From a virus, in IMG/VR virus record IMGVR_UViG_3300044712_000083, positions 50,192 through 114,191 of that record: a stretch of 64,000 nt of DNA; one strand, written 5' to 3'. The notes below the pieces were generated by a model. It saw only the letters and a program-made list of their open reading frames with translations. It ran no database searches and was not told the origin of the DNA. A program made the translations under genes and the position numbers. Of the stretch, positions 27,417-36,985 are shown piece after piece (the stretch's first letter is position 1; each line of letters begins with the position of its first letter).

Positions 27417-30400
27417 TTATAGGTTTTTAATTGCTCTAGCTAGATTACCACCATTTCTTGTAAGTACATCTTCTGTATCATCATCACTACTAGCTTTAGT
27501 CTTTTTAATTGTGTAACCTTTAATGTTTCCATATGGATCGTATTGAGGAAGTAATGTATTACCGCTCTCATCATCAATTACTCCCATACCTCTAGACTTA
27601 CTTGAACCTCCTCCAGACATATTGAAAAAAGTATTATACAATGGATTTTTGTAAGCTTGTCCGCCAGGAGTGTAGTTAAATGCTGGGAACGTAGCACGTG
27701 CAACATTAAATTGCATTTGCTCATTTCTAGCTTTAGCAATCTTCTCGCCAATAGATTCCAATGCAGCTTGAGTTTGTTTAATTGTATTTTGCTTAGCTCC
27801 AACCATCTTATCAGCTTGGTCAGCATACAATTGAATGTTAGCCATTTTAGCTTGATTCAATGCATCTGTATTAGCTTTCATTACATTAAATCTCTGTTCT
27901 TGATTTGCTAGTAAAGCTTTTGATCTAATTTGATTCTTAGCATTGTAAGCTTGAGCAGCTGCATTTGCAGCAAGTTCAGGATTATTTTGCATTAATCTAT
28001 ATGCAGCATTTGCTTCAGAAGTAACTTGATTTATCTGATCATCCATTCCGATAGAATACGGAGCAATCAATTCAGGAGTGTATGATTGTGCAAACACTGG
28101 CTCTTGCTGATTGTTAGCTAATGCAAAACGCTCTCCTAGTAATTGATTAGCATCTAATTTATATTGATCAGAACCTTGAACAAAAGGAACAAGTGAATTA
28201 AGTGCAGATCCAAATATATTAAGTAATGAGTTATCTTTTGGAGTAGCGGCATTCTTTTTTGCTTTACGTAACTTCTCTTCTGCCTCAGATACCCCTGGAG
28301 TGAATACTCTAGATTCAGCAGGCATCCAGTTTGGTACATTAGGAGCATATTCTTTTGGTTCTTCTCCTTTAGGAATTGGTTGTACAGCTGTATCAATACT
28401 AGTATTCCTAGGCTCAACTGTGTCATATATCTTTTTTGTTACAGCTTTACCAAGTGCATTTGTTGCTGGTCCAAATCTACCATCTACAACACCCTTCTTT
28501 GTAACTTTCTTCATTCCTGTAATTCTCTTAACCTCATCTGCACCAAGTGCTTCAAGAGCTGCTTTTTGGAATTTACCAATAGCCATCGCATCTTTAGTCT
28601 TTACAGCTGTTTGATACAATGCAGCAAGATCACCAAGAGTTTTCATATTCAAGCCATCTTTACCAAGAGCTAAACCATGTCTACCATAGATGTCTGATTC
28701 TTTCAATGGTGTAATCTTACCCTTAGCAAGATCTGCAGCTTTGTAACCAAACTCTTGAGCAGTATCTTTAATTGCATTCTGTAAAATAGCATATTCTTGA
28801 TTCTGTTGACCAAGTTGACCTAGTTTCATCTTAGCACCATCCTCAATAGCCTTAGCTGTATTTAATCTAATCTTATCTATAGTAGTATAAGTCTTTGTTT
28901 TATTAGCTAAGTCTGCAGCTTTTTGTAAAAGTTTAGTTTGTTTTTGTTCTTTCATAGCAATGTCTTTAACATCTTTTTTAAACTGTCTATTAGTTATAGG
29001 ATTAACCATTGCTCCAACTACAATCTTATCACCAGAATTTCCGCCATTTTGCATACTCATTACAGGCTCATTAGTTTCAATCTCTGCTTGTGCATCATCT
29101 ATTGTACCACCTTGCTCATACCCTACACCAATTCCTGTTTGTCCTGTACGAGAATCTCTCTTATCATGAGAGTTTCCTACAGCAAGATCTATTGTTGTAC
29201 CTGTAACAGGGTTGTATGATAATGGTTCAAATCCTCCACCCCACAATGCATGTAGTTCACCATCAGAAGTTGAGCCTTGCATTTGTCCACCATATTGCAT
29301 TTGATATGGTAAGTCACGTCCTGTGTACATAGCTCTTTCACTAGGTGGAGTGTATTCTTTTAAATGTCCACCTGCGCGTAACATATCAGCATCAGCTGGA
29401 GGTGCAAACAATTGATCGACATCATAATCACCAAACTTAGCAATTACTTGTGGATTGTATTCTGGATTCATATATCCTCCCTCTTCTAAAGTCATTCCAT
29501 TTTTAGCAAATGACTTATATTTACTTTGCAACAAGTCTTGTGTAGAAGCTGTACCCACTAATCCTATTCCTTTGTTTCTTTTCTTCTCTGCTTCTTCCAT
29601 GGCATTCTGACCAATTATTCCACCAATAAATCCTCCAGCGGCTGAACCTATTGCTGAACCAGCAGGACCAAAATATGCACCAGCTAGTCCACCAATAGCA
29701 GATCCTGTATCAGCTGCTGTATTAGTTTTAAACTTTCCTCCACTAAATGCAGATCCTGCAGATCCTCCTATTGCACCAAATGTTGGAGCAAATTTAGCAT
29801 AGTCTATAGTTCCTCCAGTTTGGAATTGTTTAATGTTACTGTCACCTAATGGTTCAAATCCAAGATCAGAATACAAGTCACCAGGATTGTACATGTTCTG
29901 AATCTCTGTAGGATTACCACCAATCTCAGATCCATTTCTAGATAAGTAAGTGAAGTTAGGATCTCCTAAAGGTTTGTACATTTGTCCTGGAGTAGTTCTT
30001 GAATCTTCAGGACGCATAATTCTTTGCGGATATTGTTCAACTGGTTTGATGCCTTTTTCAAGATCAGCTATCTTAGCAAGAGCATCCATTTTTCTAAGTT
30101 GATCTCTTTCTTCAGATAATGCTTGAAGACCTCCTACAATACTATTAGCAGAACTTAATGCTGTTTTAATAAACTTTTCATTACGTTCTTTCTTAGCTTT
30201 TTTTGCAGCAGCATAAGAATCTTCAACCGAAATACCTTTATCAATAGATTTATCCATTGCATCCGTAGTAGATTGAATATTCACAGGAGCTTGAGCTTTT
30301 TTTATAACAGCACTATACTGAGCCTTCTGTAATTTTTTACCATGCTTCTCCATGAAAGCCTCCTCTGTAGGATACTTCTTGTAGAATTCAGCTTCTGTTT

Positions 30401-30434
30401 TAACTCCAGCAATTTTTAAGATTTGAGCTTTCAT
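27417..30434 (-). CDS. virion ejection/cargo protein with glycine zipper and peptidoglycan-binding-like segment
   Basis: This 1005-residue protein has a glycine-zipper region at about residues 205-285, with GxxxG/GxxxA patterns such as GSAIGGLAGAYFGPAGSAIG. Such regions insert into membranes and fit a role in a DNA-ejection channel. Near 645-670 the segment VVDGRFGPATNALGKA resembles the PG_binding_1 family. Short GG-centred motifs recur (QTGGTIDYAKF, EEGGYMNPEY, RAGGHLKEY, QYGGQM, EQGGTIDD, NGGNLARAI) and resemble the GGxLDKY repeats of the preceding gene. The C-terminal quarter is rich in Q, N and A helices. The start is 1 base after the stop of the 1887-residue gene. A cell-wall-penetrating internal core protein is the best guess. 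Confidence 0.7.
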   Translation of the reverse strand: MKAQILKIAGVKTEAEFYKKYPTEEAFMEKHGKKLQKAQYSAVIKKAQAPVNIQSTTDAMDKSIDKGISVEDSYAAAKKAKKERNEKFIKTALSSANSIVGGLQALSEERDQLRKMDALAKIADLEKGIKPVEQYPQRIMRPEDSRTTPGQMYKPLGDPNFTYLSRNGSEIGGNPTEIQNMYNPGDLYSDLGFEPLGDSNIKQFQTGGTIDYAKFAPTFGAIGGSAGSAFSGGKFKTNTAADTGSAIGGLAGAYFGPAGSAIGSAAGGFIGGIIGQNAMEEAEKKRNKGIGLVGTASTQDLLQSKYKSFAKNGMTLEEGGYMNPEYNPQVIAKFGDYDVDQLFAPPADADMLRAGGHLKEYTPPSERAMYTGRDLPYQMQYGGQMQGSTSDGELHALWGGGFEPLSYNPVTGTTIDLAVGNSHDKRDSRTGQTGIGVGYEQGGTIDDAQAEIETNEPVMSMQNGGNSGDKIVVGAMVNPITNRQFKKDVKDIAMKEQKQTKLLQKAADLANKTKTYTTIDKIRLNTAKAIEDGAKMKLGQLGQQNQEYAILQNAIKDTAQEFGYKAADLAKGKITPLKESDIYGRHGLALGKDGLNMKTLGDLAALYQTAVKTKDAMAIGKFQKAALEALGADEVKRITGMKKVTKKGVVDGRFGPATNALGKAVTKKIYDTVEPRNTSIDTAVQPIPKGEEPKEYAPNVPNWMPAESRVFTPGVSEAEEKLRKAKKNAATPKDNSLLNIFGSALNSLVPFVQGSDQYKLDANQLLGERFALANNQQEPVFAQSYTPELIAPYSIGMDDQINQVTSEANAAYRLMQNNPELAANAAAQAYNAKNQIRSKALLANQEQRFNVMKANTDALNQAKMANIQLYADQADKMVGAKQNTIKQTQAALESIGEKIAKARNEQMQFNVARATFPAFNYTPGGQAYKNPLYNTFFNMSGGGSSKSRGMGVIDDESGNTLLPQYDPYGNIKGYTIKKTKASSDDDTEDVLTRNGGNLARAIKNL

Positions 30435-30435
30435 A

Positions 30436-33400
30436 TTAATCTTGGTATTTATCTAACCAGCCGCCTGGTTGTTTAGTGTTGTAATTAGTAAAGTTAGTTA
30501 ATTGGTCCAGCTTTGTCAACTGTCCTCCTTGTTTCATCATAGGGTACTCTGTAACAGAATCTCCAATGTATTGATACTCTTGGTTAGGATACATCATTTG
30601 CATGTCTCCTGTGTCAGATATACCTAGTACAGGATAAGGTACACCTTTCATTGTTATCTTATTAGATTTGATCTTAGTAACTTTTCCAGGATGAGCCCAT
30701 TGTCCCATATCATCTTCAATCACAGAACCGTTCTTAGAGATTGATTTAGGTTTGAAGTCTAAACCATTCTGATAAAACTGCATTCCATTTTGTGCCATAG
30801 GTAATCCTTGTTGAGGATCATTGGCTGCAATAGTATTTAATAGTTCAACAACATCCTCAGGACTCATTATTTTTAAAAGATCTCTTAGTCCAGAGACTTT
30901 ACCTTTTAAACTATTAACATGTTCAAGTGTAGCTTTATCTGTTTTAGGATCATAATACTGATATTGATTATCACTTGATTTAAAACCTGAACCAAAACCT
31001 GAACCAGAAGATTGAGCACCTACATTATTACTTTCATCATTTTTTATTAATAAAGGATATTTCTTCAATGCTCCACGAATCTCTTGAAGTCTACCTGTAA
31101 CTTCTGTTGGCTCACTTAAATACCTATATTTATCCACACCAACCTTTTCTAACTTCTTACTTACTTGTTCAGAAGTTCCCATTGTTTTATTAGAAATTAA
31201 ATTCTTTTCATACTCAGTTAGATATCTTCCCCCATCATCATAAGCATGTCTAAATTCATGTCTTACTGTATTTCCAAATTCATCAATACCATACTTATCT
31301 AAATTATCACTTAATGATATTAATGCACCTTTATTTTCAGGATCATAGTAACCAAGTACAGGACCTGTACCACTAGCTGTTCCACTACCTGTAACAAACT
31401 CTACTGTAGGATTAGCTAATTTACTTTCTCTTTTAACAAGTAGTTCCTTTGTTCTTTTATCTAAAGCATCTTTATCTACAGCACCTAAATCAATATTTTG
31501 TTCAGCAGCCATATCATGTCTAACTGCATCTTCAAGCATGTTATATCTAAACTTAGATCTACCTTCTTCAATAATATCCAAAGGTGCTCTATTCATTATC
31601 TCTTCTTCTTGCTTAATTCTTCTTTTATTTTTTGTAGTTGATTGTTTAACAGGTTCTGTTTCATTTAATTCTATACCATCTACTGCAGAAGGTAATGTCT
31701 TCTTAGCATACGGACCATTGCTAGGAGCAGGATTGTTTGTACGTGCGTATGTGAATCCTACAGCTCCTGGAAGAGAGCCCCCCATTGCATAATCTCTAGT
31801 TTTAAATAGTAAAGGAATGTTCTTATTCTTTTCTACATAGTCATGTCTAAACTTAGCAAAGTCTTCAGCAGATTGTATAGTTTTAAATGGACCACCTAAA
31901 TGTTCTCCTGTAAAATTAAACAATCCTTCAGGATCCTCCACTAATCTTCCTTGTTTAAATCCTGGAACTAAGTAGTACTCACCATCTTTACCAACTGTTG
32001 TAGAATACTCTGTAGATATTCCGTTTTCTCTTGGATTATATCCAATATTTTGAAAAGTTTGAGTTGGTTGTAAGAACTTCTTAACAGGTCCACCATCTTC
32101 AAACTGTCCTCCCCATGCAGGAGAATAGTTACGTCCTACGTTACTATATCCACTACCTTCATATCCTTCAGGAGCTGAGACTGTATAGTTGTTAGCATTT
32201 AAGTCTCCACCATCTTCATACTTATCTAACCAACCTCCTTCTTTAAATTGTAAGAATGGTTTAGTAAGTTTAATCTCAGTAGTTGGAGTTATAGAATTGA
32301 TAGGAGCATGTTGCTTAATATTGCTCTTTACTTTATTTAAGTAATCAAATCCTTCAAACTTTGGGTTATCTTTAAACTCATAGAAGTAATCTACAAGTTC
32401 TTGATTGTTAGCTTTACTTGGAGAGTTCCAAGATAACGTAGCCATATCATATAACTTCTGATCACTCCAATCAGGATGCTTCTTTGCTAATGAATTTTTT
32501 AAATCATAGAAGTTAGCTATTGCTGCAGTTAATTCATTTTCAGCACTGTTGTAAAAATCATTCTTACCACCTTTACCTATTTTTAAATCTCCTTCAGTTA
32601 AACCTAATCTCTTTGCTGTTTTAGATAAGTATTTTTGTCTAAATGTACCAACAGATGGATCTGTATTAGATAAAGCAAAAGGCTTTGGTCTATTATAAGT
32701 AGTAGTATATAAACTCTCCAATGCTTCATTAAATGAAATACCTTCTTTCTCTGCTAGTTTACTAGCTTCCATTTGCATTTTACTTTTGCCAGGAAATTCT
32801 AATAAATCTGGATTCTCTACATATTTTCTATTGCCATATTCTTTAACAGCATTTATAACTTCCTTAACAGGTTTAGTTAATCCTACTTCTCTTAATTTAT
32901 CTTGAATTAGTACTTTGGCTTTAGTTAAACCTTTTGCCATTTTACCAGACATCTTAGATTCTTGGATACCAATACCTAATACATGTCTGAAGATTTGATC
33001 AAGCTCATCTGCATGAATACCTAAGTTACCAATTAATGTAGGTTTTATTTTATCATAAACTTCTTTATAAGGTTCTAGTTCTGGACTCACTCCAAAATCT
33101 ATTGTACCTGTATTTAAGTTTATATCATTTAGAATAGCTCTCTTTGCAATCTCTTTGGACTTACCTACAAATTGCTGAGGTCTAACAATACTTCTAATTC
33201 CTCGATTAGAAGCAGCATTATAATAAACATTGTTTTGTATAGGCACAGTAATTAACCTACCATCAAAACTTTCACCAATCAATAGATTATTTCCATCTGG
33301 ACTCATGCCCACAACAGTTGCTCTATGATTAACACGTGGTTCTTTAAGATTTCCAGTAAGAGGAGATTGTTGAGGATGTGCAAGAAATGCGTCTGGACCA

Positions 33401-36099
33401 AACATCACTTGATCACCAACTTGTACATTTTTTAAAATATCCGAATTAAGTGGTCCGTGTGTACCTTCATTATATACTAACTCTCCCTCATTCTTTAACA
33501 TCTGATATGTAGTGTACCAAGCATTGTCTGCATTAGCAGCATAGTTATATGCTTCACCAGGAAGTATTTGTCTACTAACACTTGATGCTATAGAATTTGC
33601 AATCTTTGCACATTCTGCATCAGATCCACACCCATGCATTAATTTATTTCTCTGGTATAGATGACTTAAGTTTTTATCATATACTAGTTTCTTAAATTCT
33701 TTACTTGTTTTATAACCTGTTGGAAATAACCCACTACCAGACCCTGGTTCATAAATAGGTAGCTTGTATTGTTCTGCTAATTCTGGATAAGCATCCAAAT
33801 GCTGATCTATACTGCTAGAAAAGTCTCTACCTATATTAGTGTCAAATAAATCATCTATAATATGAGAAGGTCTTATGTAACGCTTTGGCTCAGCACTAGT
33901 ATTAATACTAGGTGTTCTACGCAGTGCACTAACTGCTTCTCCTAAAGTAGATCTTACTCCTGGTAATGCAGATGCTACAAACGGTAAAGCATTTAATGCT
34001 GTATATCCTGTTTGCAAAGATGCATCTGCTATATTTCCTGAAGTAGGATCTTTAAAAGCTTTCTTAACTGACTGTGCAACATTAGGTATATTATTAGCTG
34101 CCTCATATGCAAATCCAGCATTCAAAAGATTATTAGCAGTTAATCCTGCTACTCCAGCTATAGGAGCTTCCATTGCTGCTCCTATGTATGGTAATATTGC
34201 AGGACCAGCTACAGCACCCGCAGCTATGGCAGGAGTTGTATACATGAACTGATTAGCAGCTACATCACCTGCTGTTGGATTGTATCCAGTAGGGGTTAAT
34301 GAACCAAAGGTTTGGGCAAGCTGAGAGTTATTAATCATATCTTGTCTCTCTCTAGCTTTTTTAACTGCAGCTCTTTGAGAAGGTGATATGTTATCTGCAG
34401 AAATATATGTTTGTCTTTTAGCAGCTTCTGCAGCAAGTCTAGCTTTTTCTATCTCAGCATCTCTTGCTATTTCTTCTTTAGTCTTTAGACGTACTTTAGC
34501 TGGTTGTTGTACAGTTACAGCATCTTTCTTAGCAACAGTACCACTATATTGATATTTATCTAACTCACCCCCATTCTTGTATGGATTAAGAATAGATGTT
34601 GTAATTTCTGAAGGACCTGTTGTATTTTCTACACGTCTAATCAATCCTTTAGGTAATAATATTTCAGATTCATTAGGGAATTTACTATAACTTGTTGCAT
34701 TAGGAAATGCATAAGATTGCATTCTGCCACCTGGAAGAATTATATTATCTAAGAATTTATATTCATTTTGGTGATCCATGTTGTAAAAACTAGTAGGTAA
34801 TGATGTAGATAAAAACTCATTGTCTTTATATATATCTCCCACTTGTAATTCTGATCTACGTTTTTTACCAAGAAATGAATTAGTATTAGGATCAATTAAA
34901 TTTACATCGTAGTTATTAACTGTTCTATTAACTACTGTTTCTTTATTAATTTTATTTTTTAAAATTGCATCATTTAATCTATCAGATAATGTTGTAAAAT
35001 GATTTATTAAATTTTCAGGTAATTTTCCAGTTGCGGATACTCTATTATTAAAATAAGGATAATAACTTTCTGTATAAGCACCCATCAATGCTCGTTCTTC
35101 TGGAGTTAGTTTAGAAAGATCATAACCTTCAGTATCATAGAATTGCTTAGAGGCAACACCTCTTAGATCATAATTACCAGACTTCATGAAACTGTGTTCA
35201 GGAGCTATATAATCATTTATAGTATATTGTGGCAATCGATCTGCAACTCTTAATCTCATGTTCAATAACATAGCTTGATCAACAGCCTCTCGTGCGTTAA
35301 AATCTCCTTGACTGATTAAGTCAGGTCTTAGTTCATCAACTGCTTTATTATATATTTCCTTTAATTCCTTATCTGAAAACTTAGTAAAATCATTTCCAAG
35401 TGCTCGTTTAGCAAATTCTATATGTTGAGTAGGTTGATAATCAGAGATAGGTCTACCATATTTTTGATGTACGTTACGAGATACACCTGCTGCTTCTTGT
35501 AAAACATCATTAGTAGTATTAGCTACTTGACCAGCATCAGCAATATAATCTGTTACACCTGCAACTTTTGCAGCATTAGCTGGAATATTTGCAGCATTAG
35601 CAAATGGTCTATATGCTGCTAATCCTAATCCTGTAAGTCCCGCATTAAGTAAAGCAGAACCATAGTTACCTTGCAATGCATCTCTTCCTCCTAAATAACT
35701 AGAACCAGCCATGCTTAATAATGTACCAGCACCTTCAAGATATGGGGAAGCAGGTCCTGTGATTGGAGCAATCAGTTCTAGTCCACCGCCAATATATTGA
35801 GCCTTATTAGCAACATCGTCATACATCTTTTGTCTCTGCTCTTGTGTAGCTATGTCTTCCATAGCTTGCTTCATAGCAGGAGAAGCAGATGTACCTAGTT
35901 TATTAATGTAAGTTTTTCTCTTAGCTACCTCCTCATTAAACTTATCTTTTCGATTAGCTTCTATTCTTTTCAATTCTTGAGAATCCAATACCTTTGGAAT
36001 AACTACTTTATCTTTCTTAACAGTAGTTAATCCAAATGGATCTAAATTACCATCGTAAGCATATTTATCTAACCAACCTGAAGATTTCTGCTTTCCCAT
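30436..36099 (-). CDS. multi-domain ejected protein: ADP-ribosyltransferase, lysozyme-like and metalloprotease motifs
   Basis: This 1887-residue protein combines several modules. At about residues 350-490 there is an R-S-E ADP-ribosyltransferase: Arg in NRTVNN near 392, FLSTSLP near 430, and ESEILLPKG near 477, where ExE is the catalytic pair. At about 815-1000 a Cys (MHGCGSDAEC) and a later NHRATVVG suggest a CHAP/NlpC-type cysteine peptidase or amidase. At about 1035-1270, GIGIQES, SVGTFRQKYL and a downstream aromatic-rich helix resemble lysozyme-like muramidases. Near 1613, VRHEFRHAYDD is a HExxH zinc protease. The motif GWLDKY or GGxLDKY recurs near 8, 508, 1288 and at the very C-terminus. 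Gly/Ala-rich membrane-like stretches occur near 150 and 640. Fusion order and neighbours indicate an ejected polyvalent protein; the cysteine-peptidase call is the weakest. Confidence 0.75.
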   Translation of the reverse strand: MGKQKSSGWLDKYAYDGNLDPFGLTTVKKDKVVIPKVLDSQELKRIEANRKDKFNEEVAKRKTYINKLGTSASPAMKQAMEDIATQEQRQKMYDDVANKAQYIGGGLELIAPITGPASPYLEGAGTLLSMAGSSYLGGRDALQGNYGSALLNAGLTGLGLAAYRPFANAANIPANAAKVAGVTDYIADAGQVANTTNDVLQEAAGVSRNVHQKYGRPISDYQPTQHIEFAKRALGNDFTKFSDKELKEIYNKAVDELRPDLISQGDFNAREAVDQAMLLNMRLRVADRLPQYTINDYIAPEHSFMKSGNYDLRGVASKQFYDTEGYDLSKLTPEERALMGAYTESYYPYFNNRVSATGKLPENLINHFTTLSDRLNDAILKNKINKETVVNRTVNNYDVNLIDPNTNSFLGKKRRSELQVGDIYKDNEFLSTSLPTSFYNMDHQNEYKFLDNIILPGGRMQSYAFPNATSYSKFPNESEILLPKGLIRRVENTTGPSEITTSILNPYKNGGELDKYQYSGTVAKKDAVTVQQPAKVRLKTKEEIARDAEIEKARLAAEAAKRQTYISADNISPSQRAAVKKARERQDMINNSQLAQTFGSLTPTGYNPTAGDVAANQFMYTTPAIAAGAVAGPAILPYIGAAMEAPIAGVAGLTANNLLNAGFAYEAANNIPNVAQSVKKAFKDPTSGNIADASLQTGYTALNALPFVASALPGVRSTLGEAVSALRRTPSINTSAEPKRYIRPSHIIDDLFDTNIGRDFSSSIDQHLDAYPELAEQYKLPIYEPGSGSGLFPTGYKTSKEFKKLVYDKNLSHLYQRNKLMHGCGSDAECAKIANSIASSVSRQILPGEAYNYAANADNAWYTTYQMLKNEGELVYNEGTHGPLNSDILKNVQVGDQVMFGPDAFLAHPQQSPLTGNLKEPRVNHRATVVGMSPDGNNLLIGESFDGRLITVPIQNNVYYNAASNRGIRSIVRPQQFVGKSKEIAKRAILNDINLNTGTIDFGVSPELEPYKEVYDKIKPTLIGNLGIHADELDQIFRHVLGIGIQESKMSGKMAKGLTKAKVLIQDKLREVGLTKPVKEVINAVKEYGNRKYVENPDLLEFPGKSKMQMEASKLAEKEGISFNEALESLYTTTYNRPKPFALSNTDPSVGTFRQKYLSKTAKRLGLTEGDLKIGKGGKNDFYNSAENELTAAIANFYDLKNSLAKKHPDWSDQKLYDMATLSWNSPSKANNQELVDYFYEFKDNPKFEGFDYLNKVKSNIKQHAPINSITPTTEIKLTKPFLQFKEGGWLDKYEDGGDLNANNYTVSAPEGYEGSGYSNVGRNYSPAWGGQFEDGGPVKKFLQPTQTFQNIGYNPRENGISTEYSTTVGKDGEYYLVPGFKQGRLVEDPEGLFNFTGEHLGGPFKTIQSAEDFAKFRHDYVEKNKNIPLLFKTRDYAMGGSLPGAVGFTYARTNNPAPSNGPYAKKTLPSAVDGIELNETEPVKQSTTKNKRRIKQEEEIMNRAPLDIIEEGRSKFRYNMLEDAVRHDMAAEQNIDLGAVDKDALDKRTKELLVKRESKLANPTVEFVTGSGTASGTGPVLGYYDPENKGALISLSDNLDKYGIDEFGNTVRHEFRHAYDDGGRYLTEYEKNLISNKTMGTSEQVSKKLEKVGVDKYRYLSEPTEVTGRLQEIRGALKKYPLLIKNDESNNVGAQSSGSGFGSGFKSSDNQYQYYDPKTDKATLEHVNSLKGKVSGLRDLLKIMSPEDVVELLNTIAANDPQQGLPMAQNGMQFYQNGLDFKPKSISKNGSVIEDDMGQWAHPGKVTKIKSNKITMKGVPYPVLGISDTGDMQMMYPNQEYQYIGDSVTEYPMMKQGGQLTKLDQLTNFTNYNTKQPGGWLDKYQD

Positions 36100-36100
36100 A

Positions 36101-36967
36101 TTACTTGTAAGAGATTTGACTTGGAGCTAAAATGAATTGAGATACTAAATGAACTGTAGAACTATTATCTAAAATGTGTCTCACTTTTAAATCTTTAGCT
36201 CGTAGAGGTGCTTTGTTAAATGAACGTGTAGTATAATCTAAATTGCTTAGATTAAGCTCTTTATCTATTGATAAAGATTGACAAGTTGTACCGAACATTG
36301 GCTGGTTTGGATTCTTAAGAATAGACCAGAAAGTATTGTATTGATAGAAGTTGTCGGATTTGGTTACTAATATACTCTTACTATCGTTAAAATACAAGGG
36401 GTAAGCCATATATGCAGCAAGATTATTTTGTGGTTTAGGTACCAAGTTCAATAAACCTGTACATTGCTGACCATTATATAGGATAGCTTTGTTAAAATAT
36501 TTATTAGTTTGGATTACTGCATTGTCATTAAATACACCATCTGGTATAGGAAGATATTCGTAAGCTTTAGTAAAGTCTACAATATTTTGTAAAATCTCAT
36601 CTTGTACTTGATAAGCTATTGGATACTCAATAATGTATGGCTCAACATTACCATAGAACTTGTTATAGTTAATAACATCAGTTAAATGTCTCCATAGAGA
36701 TGTTGTATTAGTAGGAGTGAATACAATATTATTAATCTGAGCATTTGTTAAGTATTGAATATCAATGGACTTAACTGTCTTACACTTACCTATAGATGAC
36801 AATACAATCTTAGTCGCAGCGTCACTTACATTATTATAAGTGACACCAAGAATCAATTGTTGTTTTGTAACACCGCCCCCTAAAAACGTTCCGATATTAT
36901 CTCGAACGTCAAATGGACCGACACCATCTCCAGCACTTTCTAATTTTACAATTACTGTTTTAGGCAT
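36101..36967 (-). CDS. virion protein with an N-terminal domain shared by two other genes
   Basis: This 288-residue protein has a first domain of about 75 residues (VIVKLESAG, GVGPFDVRDN, GVTKQQL, SSIGKC). It is a divergent copy of the domain that opens the 204- and 212-residue genes at 47.3-48.6 kb. The remainder contains no recognised motif; it is rich in N, Y and I and looks like a beta-containing structural protein. It lies directly after the nozzle protein gene and 1 base before the 1887-residue gene. Given the shared domain, a small appendage or fibre adaptor bound to the nozzle is a reasonable inference. No known family name can be given. Confidence 0.6.
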   Translation of the reverse strand: MPKTVIVKLESAGDGVGPFDVRDNIGTFLGGGVTKQQLILGVTYNNVSDAATKIVLSSIGKCKTVKSIDIQYLTNAQINNIVFTPTNTTSLWRHLTDVINYNKFYGNVEPYIIEYPIAYQVQDEILQNIVDFTKAYEYLPIPDGVFNDNAVIQTNKYFNKAILYNGQQCTGLLNLVPKPQNNLAAYMAYPLYFNDSKSILVTKSDNFYQYNTFWSILKNPNQPMFGTTCQSLSIDKELNLSNLDYTTRSFNKAPLRAKDLKVRHILDNSSTVHLVSQFILAPSQISYK

Positions 36968-36985
36968 TTTCTTTTCTTTTATTTA

